A stretch of DNA of 40,265 bases from Xanthobacteraceae bacterium (GCA_030037885.1 JASHPU010000017.1:1-40265); one strand, 5' to 3'; shown: positions 1 to 8,861, counted from the first letter of the stretch. Notes: generated by a model not told the origin, from the sequence alone. A program made the numbers and translations.

Positions 1-543
1 GAGCGGACGTACTCTTATCTGCCGAGCCGCAACGGCGACACTCTGGCTGATCGCGTCGCGCAGCACGTGCTCAAGCGCCGCGCGCCGGATTACAGGCGCT
101 ACAGCTTCCTCGCCCGCGGCAGCGATGAGCGGCAATACTGCGCGCCGGGCGTCGACCTGCCCGTGGTGTCGGTCATGCGGTCGAAATACGCCGAATATCC
201 CGAATATCACACCTCCAGGGACGATCTCTCGCTGATCACGCCGGCCGGCCTTGCGGGCAGCTTCGAAGCCTTGCGCGACTGTATCGATGCCATCGAGAGC
301 GAGCGACGGTATCGCGGCACCGTATTATGCGAACCGCAGATGAGCAGGCGCGGGCTATATTCGGCGCTCGGCGCGCGCGGCATTCCGGCCGCCGTGCGCA
401 CGCGCATGAATATTCTTGCCTATTGCGACGGCGATCATTCGTTGCTCGATATCGCCGAACTGCTCGACCTGCCGATCGGCGAACTGTGCCCGTTCGTGGA
501 CGAGCTGCTGCAGCATAAGCTCATTGCGCCCGTCGATGCTTGA
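1..543 (+). CDS. DUF4910-type aminopeptidase-like protein, C-terminal part
   Basis: The frame is open from the first base, so the gene begins upstream of the window; about 180 C-terminal residues are present. The segment CAPGVDLPVVSVMRSKY followed by YPEYHTSRDDL matches what I know of the DUF4910 (M28-like zinc aminopeptidase fold) family, where the HTS/DD stretch closes the metal site. The last ~70 residues (after RTRMNILAYCDGDHSLLDIAELL) look like the winged-helix tail these proteins carry. Such proteins are often encoded in polysaccharide gene clusters, which fits the next genes, but their substrate is unknown. The stop overlaps the ATG of the following methyltransferase by 8 bases, suggesting one operon. 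The fold assignment is fairly secure; enzymatic activity is not shown. Confidence 0.8.
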   Translation, partial: ERTYSYLPSRNGDTLADRVAQHVLKRRAPDYRRYSFLARGSDERQYCAPGVDLPVVSVMRSKYAEYPEYHTSRDDLSLITPAGLAGSFEALRDCIDAIESERRYRGTVLCEPQMSRRGLYSALGARGIPAAVRTRMNILAYCDGDHSLLDIAELLDLPIGELCPFVDELLQHKLIAPVDA

Positions 544-1441
544 TCCCTCGGAGGCTGCGGCGATCGCGTTCGAGCCGGTCGAACGATGCCCGTTGTGCGG
601 CAGCCATGACCGGGTTCTGTTTGAGCGAGAATCGCTTCCCCCGCAACAGATTCATCTGGTGCGCTGCAGTCAGTGCGATTTCATCTACACCAGCGCCGTG
701 GTGGCGGCCGGCCATGTAGCGCGTTTCTACAACGGCTACAATGTCGCGCGGGACGCCGCGCACGGCGAACTGCGCCGCAAGCGCGCGCTGATGTATAAGC
801 TCGATGCCGCCTATGCTCGGCGCTTTCTGCATCCCAGCGGCACCAGGATACTCGACGTCGGTTCGGGAACGGGGGAGTTTGCCGCGCAGTTTCTTGATCG
901 CTGCGAGGTCCATGCGATCGAACTGGACGACGCGGCGCGCGCCGCCTGCGCCCAGGCGTATCCCACGCTTCGGCTGTATTCCGGTCTGGACGACATCCCG
1001 CATGCCGCGGCGTTCGATGCGATATTGTTTCGCGGCACGCTGCAGTACATGCCGGATTTGCGCAACGTCGCGAACTGGTGCTGCGCCTGCCTTCGCGCCG
1101 GTGGATATCTGTTCGTGCTGGCGACGCCAAATGCCGAATCGATTCTGGCACAGCTGCAGCGCGAGCACTGGATGCTGGCCAACAAGGTGGAGCATCGCTA
1201 CTGGTTTACGCGGCGCCACCTGATGCGGCTGTTCGGCAGCCGGTTCGCCCTGGTCGCCTATGATTTGCCGTATCTGGGAACGCCTTACGAGAACTACTCG
1301 GACGATGTTTGCAAGGTCGTCGCCATGATCGAGAGCGGTGCGGCGCGCGGCGAACGCGTGCCGTTCTTCGGCTCGATGATGAACGTCGTGCTCAGGAAAA
1401 AGATGATGCGGGCCGGCGCCACTGACGCGGTCGCATGTTAG
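536..1441 (+). CDS. SAM-dependent methyltransferase with N-terminal zinc ribbon
   Basis: The protein is about 301 residues. Two CxxC pairs (C18/C21 and C44/C47) form a putative zinc ribbon, followed by a class I methyltransferase core with motif I RILDVGSGTG near residues 104-113 and an acidic residue at the end of strand 2 (HAIELDD). This arrangement is common in methyltransferases of sugar-nucleotide or O-antigen loci, where they modify a deoxysugar or chain end; the substrate here is unknown. A longer open frame begins at 416, but the ATG at 536, just inside the end of the upstream gene, gives the normal family start. Its stop overlaps the next gene's ATG (ATGTTAG), so translation is probably coupled. 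Confidence 0.85.
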   Translation: MLDPSEAAAIAFEPVERCPLCGSHDRVLFERESLPPQQIHLVRCSQCDFIYTSAVVAAGHVARFYNGYNVARDAAHGELRRKRALMYKLDAAYARRFLHPSGTRILDVGSGTGEFAAQFLDRCEVHAIELDDAARAACAQAYPTLRLYSGLDDIPHAAAFDAILFRGTLQYMPDLRNVANWCCACLRAGGYLFVLATPNAESILAQLQREHWMLANKVEHRYWFTRRHLMRLFGSRFALVAYDLPYLGTPYENYSDDVCKVVAMIESGAARGERVPFFGSMMNVVLRKKMMRAGATDAVAC

Positions 1442-2634
1442 ACCGGCGAAGTGAAGTTCCGGGCGGGTTGGGGAGCGCTCGCACCGCGCCCTCGGCGCGG
1501 ATTTTCACCAGCTGCGACGTCACGCACCTTATGGTGATCCTGCATCTGCGCCGTCACCTGCGGCGTCCGTCGCTGCGCGAATTTCTCATCTGGCATCCGC
1601 TGGAAAACGTCGCGCCCGTCGACCGGATCATGTCCATGATCGTGCCGGAAGCGGGCTTCGACGGCGCGCTCGACATGCGAGATTTCGCGTCGCTGAGGCC
1701 GCGAACGCAGCGCGCCGCCGCTTGGTGGTTCGAAGCGCCGCGTCGATTGCGCGAAGACGCCGCGAAACTGCACGGCTGGATGGCGGCGAACGGCATCGAA
1801 GAGGCGCGCGCCGAACTCTGGGCTGCCGATCCCTTCCACTTCAATGTCACCTTGCCGCGCGCGACGCTGCGGGAATCGATTCACGTCAAGAGTCCGCACT
1901 GCTTCAATTTTGAAGACGCGATGACTCCGTATCTCAAGAAACGCTTCGAGAAGGACTGGCGCAATACTTCGTTCGCAAAGCGGCACATCTATTATCCGTG
2001 GCTCCGCTGGTCAGCCGGAGTGGACATGCGGATCGATCGCATCGTCTACGACCGCGCCTACACGTTCGCCGCGCCAAGCCCATGGAGCGCAAACAGCGTC
2101 GATGTGTCTGAGTTGATATCGATCGAGGCTTTCGCCGCGACCTACGGCGGTTTGCCGACGCGTTTGCGAAGCGAGGTCGACGCGCTGCTGGCGCCGGTGC
2201 GCGCAAGCGCAAAACCGCTGGCGCTGCTGCTGCTGTTTGGACTTGGCGATGGCGATTTCTCGGCCACTCTCTATCAACGGGCCTTGACCCGGATTTTCAC
2301 CGAACACGCGCAGCAGCTTCGCGACTGCACGCTGGCGGTGAAGTGGCACCCGGGAGCGAGCGGCGGACGAGAGCGGCTGCTTGGCGAATGGATGCGAGCC
2401 AATCTGCCCGCCCGCATCCATGAGATCGATCATCCGTTGAATTTGGAATTCATGTTGCCGCAGTTGCAGCCTGATTACGTCCTTGCCGGTCTTTGCGGCG
2501 GTCTGCCGATCGTGCGGGACCTGCGCGCCGGGCGACCGATCATTCTTGCCGAATGGCTCGACCTCTATCTCGCCGAGCGGCCTGGTGAGGCTGACGGGGT
2601 GGGGCAATTCCTGCACGGCATCGAAGTCTGGTAG
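1435..2634 (+). CDS. Polysialyltransferase-like glycosyltransferase (putative)
   Basis: This 399-residue soluble protein has an N-terminal RIFTSCDVTHLMVILHL segment resembling the start of alpha-2,8-polysialyltransferase-family (PF07388-like) proteins. The C-terminal half carries a VKWHPGA segment, then HEIDHPLNLEFMLPQL and VLAGLCGG, like the nucleotide-sugar-binding half of GT-B capsule transferases in which an H-P and a downstream S/G-rich turn bind the donor. The ATG overlaps the upstream stop by 7 bases. The gene sits between two methyltransferases in the polysaccharide locus, so it probably adds or extends a sugar chain. The family assignment rests on weak motifs; a generic GT-B enzyme or a non-catalytic homologue is possible. 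No sialic acid synthesis genes are visible in the window. Confidence 0.55.
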   Translation: MLDRRSEVPGGLGSARTAPSARIFTSCDVTHLMVILHLRRHLRRPSLREFLIWHPLENVAPVDRIMSMIVPEAGFDGALDMRDFASLRPRTQRAAAWWFEAPRRLREDAAKLHGWMAANGIEEARAELWAADPFHFNVTLPRATLRESIHVKSPHCFNFEDAMTPYLKKRFEKDWRNTSFAKRHIYYPWLRWSAGVDMRIDRIVYDRAYTFAAPSPWSANSVDVSELISIEAFAATYGGLPTRLRSEVDALLAPVRASAKPLALLLLFGLGDGDFSATLYQRALTRIFTEHAQQLRDCTLAVKWHPGASGGRERLLGEWMRANLPARIHEIDHPLNLEFMLPQLQPDYVLAGLCGGLPIVRDLRAGRPIILAEWLDLYLAERPGEADGVGQFLHGIEVW

Positions 2635-2644
2635 CGGTCGGGCG

Positions 2645-3469
2645 ATGGATATCAAAAGCCTGGCCGCGAACGCGAAAGCCGCATGGGCGAGGCGAGCCGG
2701 TCCGGGCGACTTTATCCGGCGGATGATGTTGGTTTACTCCGGCCATCTGCCGTCGGTACTTGTCCGTCGCGAGTGGACCATCGGCTGCAATTATCCGAGG
2801 CCGATTGGTCGCCTGCAACTCTGTCTGCGCTCGAATAACGGCGCCGACGCGTTCGTTCATTCCGAGATTTTCGAGCACGAGTATTACCGCCTGCCGTTCC
2901 GGGCTGCGCCCAGAACGATCCTCGATCTGGGCGCCAATACCGGATTGTCCGCAATCTATTTCGCCCGACTGTTCCCGGACGCCGAACTGGCCTGTGTCGA
3001 GCCGGCACCTGATAATCTGCGCGTGCTTAACAAAAATCTGGAACTAAACGGCGTGCACGCGGTGGTTATCGCCGCGGCAGTCGATGCCGCGGACGGCCGC
3101 ACTCGCCTCGAGCTTGGCGAGCGCGACTACGGGCACCGCATCGTCGCGCGCTCGTCAGGCGGTTCGCGGCCCACGCTGGACGTCGAGGCGGTCAGCGTGC
3201 CGACCGTTTTGGGGCGCCTGTCCTGGGAACGGATCGGTCTGCTTAAAGTCGATATCGAAGGCCATGAAGCGGTATTGTTCGCGCGCGATTGCGATTGGCT
3301 CGACCGCGTCGACGCGATGTGCATCGAATGGCACGTCGAGGGCGGCCCGGAGCACCTCGCGGCGCTGGCCGAGCGGTTCGGCTTTGCCGCGCCGTGCCGG
3401 CTACCCGGCAACATCTGGCTGCTGACCCGGCAGCACTGTGGGGCCGAAGCGGCCGCCGCGCCGTGCTGA
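2645..3469 (+). CDS. FkbM family methyltransferase (first of three)
   Basis: This 274-residue protein has the FkbM signature: TILDLGANTG (about residues 91-100) for SAM binding, then CVEPAPDN, and the C-terminal LLKVDIEGHE motif (about 199-208). FkbM enzymes O-methylate sugars or polyketide hydroxyls; in a polysaccharide locus they probably methylate a glycosyl residue. A longer frame runs upstream into the previous gene, but the ATG at 2645 lies 10 bases after the previous stop and gives a normal family length. Its 3' end overlaps the GTG start of the next glycosyltransferase. Two further FkbM genes follow within 3 kb, yet the three proteins differ widely outside the motifs and do not look like recent duplicates. 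Confidence 0.88.
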   Translation: MDIKSLAANAKAAWARRAGPGDFIRRMMLVYSGHLPSVLVRREWTIGCNYPRPIGRLQLCLRSNNGADAFVHSEIFEHEYYRLPFRAAPRTILDLGANTGLSAIYFARLFPDAELACVEPAPDNLRVLNKNLELNGVHAVVIAAAVDAADGRTRLELGERDYGHRIVARSSGGSRPTLDVEAVSVPTVLGRLSWERIGLLKVDIEGHEAVLFARDCDWLDRVDAMCIEWHVEGGPEHLAALAERFGFAAPCRLPGNIWLLTRQHCGAEAAAAPC

Positions 3470-4440
3470 ACATTTTTTACGAAGAGCCGGAAGCTGACCG
3501 CTGGCTATTGTTCGACCGCTTTCCGCGCCGCCTGGTGCGCCGGCTGCGGCGGGGCCGGCAGCGCGTCGGTGGTCAGATGCGGATTTTTCTCAATCTGTGC
3601 GCCGGGCTCGATCGCATCGGCGTACACTATCGCGTCAACGATTACCGTCATGCCAAGCGCAATCCGCGGCAACTCGCCTGCATCATCGGCAAGCCGCACG
3701 TGCTCGACAAGATCGAGTGGCAAAATCCCATTCTGTTCGGGGCCGCTGTGTTCTCGCATCCGAGCGAGGATCCGCACCTGCTGCAAAGACGGCCGGTCAA
3801 GCGCGTCTTGCTGCCAGGCCCCTGGATGAAGGACATGTGGAAACTGCATTGGGATGCCGCCGTCGCGGTGTGGCCGGTCGGTATCGACACCGCGCGCTGG
3901 CGCCCTGCGGACAAGGCGCGTAAACGCTTCGACGTTCTGCTGTACGACAAGCTGTTGTGGGAGCGCGCGCACAATGAAACGCATCTGATCGAGCCTATCC
4001 GCCGCAAGCTGGCGGACGCCGGCCGCAGCTGTCGGGAGATTCGCTACGGCTTTTATGCCGAGGAGGAATTTCAATCGGCGCTCGCCGAGTGCCGCACCAT
4101 GATCTTTCTGTGCGAGCACGAGACCCAGGGCATCGCCTACCAGCAGGCGTTGGCCTGCGACGTTCCGATTCTCGCTTGGGACCGCGGCGGCTGCTGGCGC
4201 GATCCCGCCTTCTATCCGCACCGTGTCAGGTTCGCGCCGGTGACGTCGGTGCCGTATTGGGACGAGCGCTGCGGCCGGACGTTTGCGTCGATCGCAGAAT
4301 TCGACGATGCCTGGGCGCAATTTTGGGCCGAGTGCCGGTCGGAGCGTTTCAACCCGCGAGCGTACATCCTGGATAATCTGACGCTGGAAAAATGCGCGCA
4401 GCATTACGTTCAGCACGCGCGCGAGCTCGCCGACGCGTGA
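3463..4440 (+). CDS. GT-B glycosyltransferase (family 1/4-like)
   Basis: This 325-residue protein begins at GTG 3463, overlapping the upstream FkbM gene by 7 bases. The segment VHYRVNDYRHAKRNPRQLACIIGK precedes HVLDKIEW and GPWMKDM. Near the C-terminus, CEHETQGIAYQQALACDVPILAWD has the layout of the GT-B E-x7-E donor-binding helix, with Q in place of one Glu. It lacks obvious signal or membrane segments. It probably transfers a sugar to the growing repeat unit at the inner membrane face. The open frame extends further upstream inside the FkbM gene, but that part is out-of-frame shadow. Confidence in a glycosyltransferase role is moderate because only the C-terminal half is clearly recognisable. 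Confidence 0.7.
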   Translation: MLNIFYEEPEADRWLLFDRFPRRLVRRLRRGRQRVGGQMRIFLNLCAGLDRIGVHYRVNDYRHAKRNPRQLACIIGKPHVLDKIEWQNPILFGAAVFSHPSEDPHLLQRRPVKRVLLPGPWMKDMWKLHWDAAVAVWPVGIDTARWRPADKARKRFDVLLYDKLLWERAHNETHLIEPIRRKLADAGRSCREIRYGFYAEEEFQSALAECRTMIFLCEHETQGIAYQQALACDVPILAWDRGGCWRDPAFYPHRVRFAPVTSVPYWDERCGRTFASIAEFDDAWAQFWAECRSERFNPRAYILDNLTLEKCAQHYVQHARELADA

Positions 4441-4487
4441 GGCGGGAATGGCGTCGCGACAGCCAAACCCTTTGCAGCAAGGCTACC

Positions 4488-5291
4488 GTGTTGAACAGCG
4501 TCCATGACTTCGTGCTGCGGCTGCCATCGTTCAAAGGCAAGGCCCGGATCGAAGCGCTGCTGCGCGGCACACTGCCGCATATCTGCGAGACTCGTTACGG
4601 CTTTCGCATGGAGCTCGATGCCGAGGAATGGCCGCAGATCGAGCTGCGCGCGGCGCGCTGCCTCGAGCCGCGGACCAGCGCGTTGTTCGAGCGGCTGCTG
4701 CGGCCCGGCGGTGTCTGCGTCGATGTCGGGGCCCATGTCGGCTATCATTCGCTGCTGGCGCGCCACTTGGTCGGCGACAGCGGCCGTGTCTACGCCATCG
4801 AGCCGCAGCCGCATAACTGCGCCATGCTGTTGCGCAACGCCGCGCTCAACGGCTTCGACAATATCGTGGCCGTTGCCGCCGCAGCGGGCGCGAGCGACGG
4901 CTGGATCGCGTTGAAGACGCAATCGCCTCGCGATCGATCGCGGCTCACGCTGACTGGCATCGGCGTCAACGATGGCGCGCTGGCCTTTGTCGTGCCGGTC
5001 ATCAGCCTCGCGTGGCTGTTCAAGACGCAAGATATCAAGCGCGCCGATGTGCTGAAGATCGACGTCGAAGGATACGAAATCGAGGCGCTGCAAGGCATGG
5101 GTGATTCGCTTGCCGCCGTCGAAAACCTGATTGTTGAAGTTCTTCCCGGCGCGCCGTCCGAACGCAGCTTGGCCATCGCGGACGCGCTGCAGGACGGCGG
5201 CTTTCAGCTCTTCGACGTCACCGGTGCTGCTTGGCAGCCCGGCCGAACATGTATCGAAAATAACGTCTGGGCGCGGCGGTCATCGCTGTAG
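4488..5291 (+). CDS. FkbM family methyltransferase (second of three)
   Basis: The protein is about 267 residues. CVDVGAHVGYHS is SAM motif I, followed by VYAIEPQPHN, and ADVLKIDVEGYE is the conserved FkbM C-terminal motif. The chosen GTG at 4488 has AAGG about 6 bases upstream. An alternative GTG at 4437 overlaps the previous stop (GTGA) and would add 17 residues, MRREWRRDSQTLCSKAT, which look unlike the family; the choice is uncertain. It probably O-methylates a sugar of the surface polysaccharide made by this locus. It ends with the usual N-x-W (ENNVWARR) tail seen in many FkbM proteins. Confidence 0.87.
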   Translation: MLNSVHDFVLRLPSFKGKARIEALLRGTLPHICETRYGFRMELDAEEWPQIELRAARCLEPRTSALFERLLRPGGVCVDVGAHVGYHSLLARHLVGDSGRVYAIEPQPHNCAMLLRNAALNGFDNIVAVAAAAGASDGWIALKTQSPRDRSRLTLTGIGVNDGALAFVVPVISLAWLFKTQDIKRADVLKIDVEGYEIEALQGMGDSLAAVENLIVEVLPGAPSERSLAIADALQDGGFQLFDVTGAAWQPGRTCIENNVWARRSSL

Positions 5292-5317
5292 GTCGCTCAT
5301 CGGGGAACCCTAGGGGT

Positions 5318-5581
5318 ATGCGCAGCATTTCGGTCAGGCACAACGCGGACCTGACGTTGTTCCCGCGCATCGCCAGAAAGCTCGAGGGCATCGCCGGCGA
5401 AATCGAGCAGCGGACCTGGGCTTTGGCGGGATTCGATGCCCGCGTCGAACGGGTGGTCGCGCTCGCTCACGGCGATGCGCTGTACCTCGATCATTTGCGC
5501 GAGCCGTTCTTTATCGACGATCGGCCGCCGGACCGCTCGGCATGGATCGAACGTTGGCGCCAAATCTTTTCGATCGCTTGA
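5318..5581 (+). CDS. Small hypothetical protein (87 aa)
   Basis: This 87-residue frame begins at ATG 5318, directly behind an AGGGG that is closer than usual to the start. The sequence is charged and helical with no signal peptide, membrane helix or Cys pair. It contains LFPRIARKLEGIAGEIEQR followed by HGDALYLDHLREPFFIDDRP. I do not recognise a family. It lies between two FkbM genes and fills nearly all the space between them, and its base composition matches the neighbours, so it is probably a real coding frame. It could also be the remnant of a larger gene. No function is proposed. Confidence 0.5.
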   Translation: MRSISVRHNADLTLFPRIARKLEGIAGEIEQRTWALAGFDARVERVVALAHGDALYLDHLREPFFIDDRPPDRSAWIERWRQIFSIA

Positions 5582-5595
5582 CGAGATCGTCTGCC

Positions 5596-6477
5596 GTGCA
5601 AGCGCCTGGCCCGGACGCTATGGCCCCGGTCGAGGGCGCGCGTCCGATCGATCGTACCCTGATCGGCTATGGCCGCGCCTTCGAGCATCCGTGCAAAGTC
5701 CGCTTGGTCCGTTGGCTCGCACGCCGCCTGGCGGCGGGGCGGGTCATCGTAAAGTATGCAGCCGGCGCGGTCGTCGCCATCGATCCGCAGGACTATGTCG
5801 GCTGGTCGATCTTCAGAACCGGCACATACGAGCCGCAGACGCTTGCCCTGGCGCTTCGCCTCATGGCGGCCGAACCGGGATTGTTCATCGATGTCGGCGC
5901 CCATTTCGGCTGGTACACCTGCGCGATGGCCTCGATCCGCGGCACCAAGGTGCTCAGTATCGAACCGGATGCGGAGAACTGCGCGGCGCTACGTGTCAAT
6001 GTCGCGCGCAACAAATTTCAGAACGTCACAGTCTGCAACGCCGCAGTCGGTCCGGGCGCGGCCTTGCTGGCGCTGTCAAGGCGGTCCCCCGCCAATTCCG
6101 GAACGGTGGCTGTGGCCGCCGATGCGACGGCGTCAAACGGGCAGCAAAACTGGGTGGCTGCGGTCGCGCTCGACACGGTGCTCAACGCGCTGATGCGGCC
6201 CGCGGTGCGCCCTGTCGTGGTGAAGATCGACGTCGAAGGTTTTGAGCCCGCGGTGCTGGCCGGGCTCGACTTCGACGGACCGTTTCGGCCGAAGCACGTG
6301 CTGATCGAATGCGACGATACGCTCTGTGCCCGATCCTGGGGTTCGCGCGAGCGCTTCGCGGCGTTTTTCGCGGCGCGCGGCTACGATTTGTTCGACGTGT
6401 CCGGAAGACCTTTCGCGTGCGACGTCGCCCTGCCGGAGGCGAACGTTTGGGCGCGCGACCGCGGCAGCGCAGCTTGA
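5596..6477 (+). CDS. FkbM family methyltransferase (third of three)
   Basis: The open frame starts at ATG 5542, overlapping the small upstream gene by 40 bases. GTG 5596 (293 aa) or ATG 5620 are likelier starts because they lie after the upstream stop; I use 5596, with a GAG about 10 bases upstream. Motif I is LFIDVGAHFGWYT, followed by VLSIEPDAEN, and PVVVKIDVEGFE is the FkbM hallmark. The C-terminal ANVWARDRG matches the tail of the second FkbM protein. It probably methylates a sugar hydroxyl on the locus product. The stop precedes the next GT2 start by 4 bases, consistent with a continuous operon. Confidence 0.87.
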   Translation: MQAPGPDAMAPVEGARPIDRTLIGYGRAFEHPCKVRLVRWLARRLAAGRVIVKYAAGAVVAIDPQDYVGWSIFRTGTYEPQTLALALRLMAAEPGLFIDVGAHFGWYTCAMASIRGTKVLSIEPDAENCAALRVNVARNKFQNVTVCNAAVGPGAALLALSRRSPANSGTVAVAADATASNGQQNWVAAVALDTVLNALMRPAVRPVVVKIDVEGFEPAVLAGLDFDGPFRPKHVLIECDDTLCARSWGSRERFAAFFAARGYDLFDVSGRPFACDVALPEANVWARDRGSAA

Positions 6478-6481
6478 CCGG

Positions 6482-7456
6482 ATGCCGCCGCTCGTCTCCG
6501 TCATCATTCCCTGTCGCGATGGCGCCGCCTGGCTTGGCGCGGCAATCGAGTCCTGCCTCGGCCAGAGCTGGACACATCTCGATATCATCGTCGTCGACGA
6601 TGCGTCGGCCGATGGCAGCCGAAAGGTTGCCTGGAGCTATCGCAATCGCGGTGTCGTCGCGCTCGACAGCCCGCGCCGCGGCGCAGCCGCCGCGCGCAAT
6701 GCGGGGCTGCAGCGCGCGCGCGGTGAATTCATCCAATTCCTCGATGCCGACGACGTGCTCGATCCTGAAAAAATCCGCATCCAGGTCGAGCGCCTGGCCG
6801 ATGCGCCGGCCGGCGCCGTGGCGTCGGGCGCGTGGGCGCGTTTTCGCGAGCATCCGAGCGAAGCCGTGTTCGCGGCCGAGCCGGTTTGGCGCAGTTTTTC
6901 GGCGCCCGAGGAATTTCTCGTCGCCTCGTGGCTCGGCGGCGGCATGATGGCCAATTTCGCCTGGCTTAGCCCGCGTGCCGTTCTCGATCGCGCCGGCCCA
7001 TGGGACGAGGCGTTGAGCCTCGCCGACGACGGCGAATATTTCTGCCGGGCTTTGCTGGCCGCTTCTGCGGTCGTGTTTTGCGGCAACGCGCGCGGCTTTT
7101 ACCGCTCTACGGCCGCACCCGGCCTGAGCCGGCGGCGCGATCGCGCCGCGCTGGTCTCGGGTTTCGCTGCAATCGATCTATCGTGTCGGCGTTTGTTGCA
7201 GCGGTGCAGTTCGCCGCCGGCCAAAAGGGCTTGCGCGACCAATTATCTGCGCTTCGCCTACGACGCCTATCCGGACGCGCGCGACCTCGTGGCGCTGGCG
7301 GAACGGCGGGCGCACGAACTCGGCGGCAGCGAACTGCGGCCGGGTGGCGGCCGTGCGTTTCAGCTTCTGGCCAAAGGTTTCGGCTGGAAATTCGGCAAAC
7401 ACTGCCAGCGCGCTTGGCATCGTCTCAAGGCGCGGGGCGCCGGAGCATTGCCATGA
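6482..7456 (+). CDS. Glycosyltransferase family 2 (GT-A)
   Basis: This 324-residue protein has a complete GT-A N-terminal domain: LVSVIIPCRDG (residues 4-14), IIVVDDAS (35-42) for UDP-sugar binding, and FIQFLDADD (83-91) as the DxD metal-binding motif. GPWDEALSLADDGEYFCRALLA carries the downstream catalytic-base region. No membrane helices are seen, so it probably acts at the cytoplasmic face of the inner membrane on a lipid-linked acceptor. ATG 6482 was chosen over the longer frame from 6326, which lies inside the FkbM gene. It ends with an ATGA overlap with the next glycosyltransferase, indicating translational coupling. Confidence 0.9.
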   Translation: MPPLVSVIIPCRDGAAWLGAAIESCLGQSWTHLDIIVVDDASADGSRKVAWSYRNRGVVALDSPRRGAAAARNAGLQRARGEFIQFLDADDVLDPEKIRIQVERLADAPAGAVASGAWARFREHPSEAVFAAEPVWRSFSAPEEFLVASWLGGGMMANFAWLSPRAVLDRAGPWDEALSLADDGEYFCRALLAASAVVFCGNARGFYRSTAAPGLSRRRDRAALVSGFAAIDLSCRRLLQRCSSPPAKRACATNYLRFAYDAYPDARDLVALAERRAHELGGSELRPGGGRAFQLLAKGFGWKFGKHCQRAWHRLKARGAGALP

Positions 7457-8724
7457 GCGCGGCGCGGCGAGCGCGCATTGTCATTCTCTCCGGCAGCAGC
7501 CTCAGTCACAATCCGCGCGTGCTCAAGGCGGCGGGCACATTGGCCCGCGCCGGTCACGAGGTCACGGTGCTCGGCGCATGGGTCGACGCCGATTTGAAGG
7601 CGCAGGATGGGCGCCTGTTGCGGAATACGCCTTTCTGCTTCGTGCCGGTGCTCGATACCACGCGATCGGGATGGTGCGTGGCGGAGCAGGCTCTCCGCCG
7701 CGTGCGGCGCAGGGCCGCGCATCTGGTGCATCGGGCGACCGGCCGGGAAAGTCCCGATCAGCTCGGTTATGCGGTGGCGCTGCTGCTGGCGCGCGCAAGC
7801 GCGATCGAGGCCGACCTTTACATCGCCCATTCCGAGCAGGGTTTGTACACGGCATGGCAGCTCATGCGGCAGGGGCGGCGCGTCGGCGTCGACATGGAGG
7901 ATTGGTTTTCCGAGGATTTGCTGCCGCAAGCGCGCCGCAGCCGCCCGCTCAAGCTGTTGCGTCTTCTCGAAGGCGAATTGCTCAGGCGCGGGGCTTATGC
8001 TTCCTGTCCGTCGCGCTCGATGAGCGCGGCGCTCGCCGGCGCATACGGCGGCAAGGCTCCCATCGTCATCTACAACGCTTTCCCGTGTGCCGACCGGCAG
8101 GCGTTCGACGGCCAGCGCTGCGATCGTCGCGATACGGCCTTGCCGTCGATCTTTTGGTATTCGCAAACGCTCGGCCCCGGCCGTGGTGTCGAGGATTTGG
8201 TCGCCGCGCTGCCGTTCCTGGAGAGCCGTGCCGAAGTTCATCTCCGGGGCCGCGCTGCCGCCGGGTTCGAGGCCCAGGTCAGGAGCCGCTTGCCGGACGC
8301 CTGGCAGCAGCGCGTGTTCGTTCATCCGCTTGTTGCCAACGACGAACTCGCGTCGCGGATTGCCGAGCATGACGTCGGCTTTGCCGGCGAGAGGCCCGAC
8401 TGCCGCAGCCGCGATCTCACGGTCACCAACAAGATGTTACATTATCTGCCCGGCGGCCTCGCCGTCGTCGCCAGCGACACCGCCGGCCAGCGCGAAGTTG
8501 CCGTCCAAGCTCCCGGCGCGGTTTCGCTCTATGAGGCTGGCAATCCGCGTTCGCTCGCGCGGGCGCTTGCTCCGTTACTCGAATCGCCGGAGCGATTACG
8601 CCGCGCTAAAGCGGCAGCATTGCAAGTCGCGCAGGAATTCTTTTGCTGGGAACGCCAGGAATGCACTTTGCTGACCGCCGTGGCCGGCGCTTTGCGTGCT
8701 CAGCCCGTTGGCAAGCCGATTTGA
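7453..8724 (+). CDS. Glycosyltransferase family 4-like (GT-B)
   Basis: This 423-residue protein starts at ATG 7453 (ATGA overlap with the upstream stop). The N-terminal SGSSLSHNPRVLKAAGTLARAG segment is the usual GT-B acceptor-domain start seen in family 4 enzymes (glycine-rich loop, then NPRV). The C-terminal half has SIFWYSQTLGPGRGVEDLV, a typical entry into the donor domain, and LTVTNKMLHYLPGGLAVVASD in place of a canonical E-x7-E. It probably transfers an activated sugar onto the repeat unit. The much longer upstream open frame is a shadow of the GT2 gene. The donor sugar cannot be deduced. Confidence 0.82.
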   Translation: MSAARRARIVILSGSSLSHNPRVLKAAGTLARAGHEVTVLGAWVDADLKAQDGRLLRNTPFCFVPVLDTTRSGWCVAEQALRRVRRRAAHLVHRATGRESPDQLGYAVALLLARASAIEADLYIAHSEQGLYTAWQLMRQGRRVGVDMEDWFSEDLLPQARRSRPLKLLRLLEGELLRRGAYASCPSRSMSAALAGAYGGKAPIVIYNAFPCADRQAFDGQRCDRRDTALPSIFWYSQTLGPGRGVEDLVAALPFLESRAEVHLRGRAAAGFEAQVRSRLPDAWQQRVFVHPLVANDELASRIAEHDVGFAGERPDCRSRDLTVTNKMLHYLPGGLAVVASDTAGQREVAVQAPGAVSLYEAGNPRSLARALAPLLESPERLRRAKAAALQVAQEFFCWERQECTLLTAVAGALRAQPVGKPI

Positions 8725-8861
8725 TGTTTGTGCCGAAGGACAATTACCTCCGAGCCGGTAAGCGTCGGCAGGCATGATCTGATAGTCGCTGCCGCTGTGA
8801 AGGTTTTTCCGGCCCGCACGGACGACTTGCAAGACGCGTCCAGCGTGCAAACGACTCAATT

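Noticed and set aside
8724-8777. A 17-codon frame overlapping the stop of the GT4 gene (TGATG)
   Set aside because: Too short to judge, no family-like sequence and no following coding frame.
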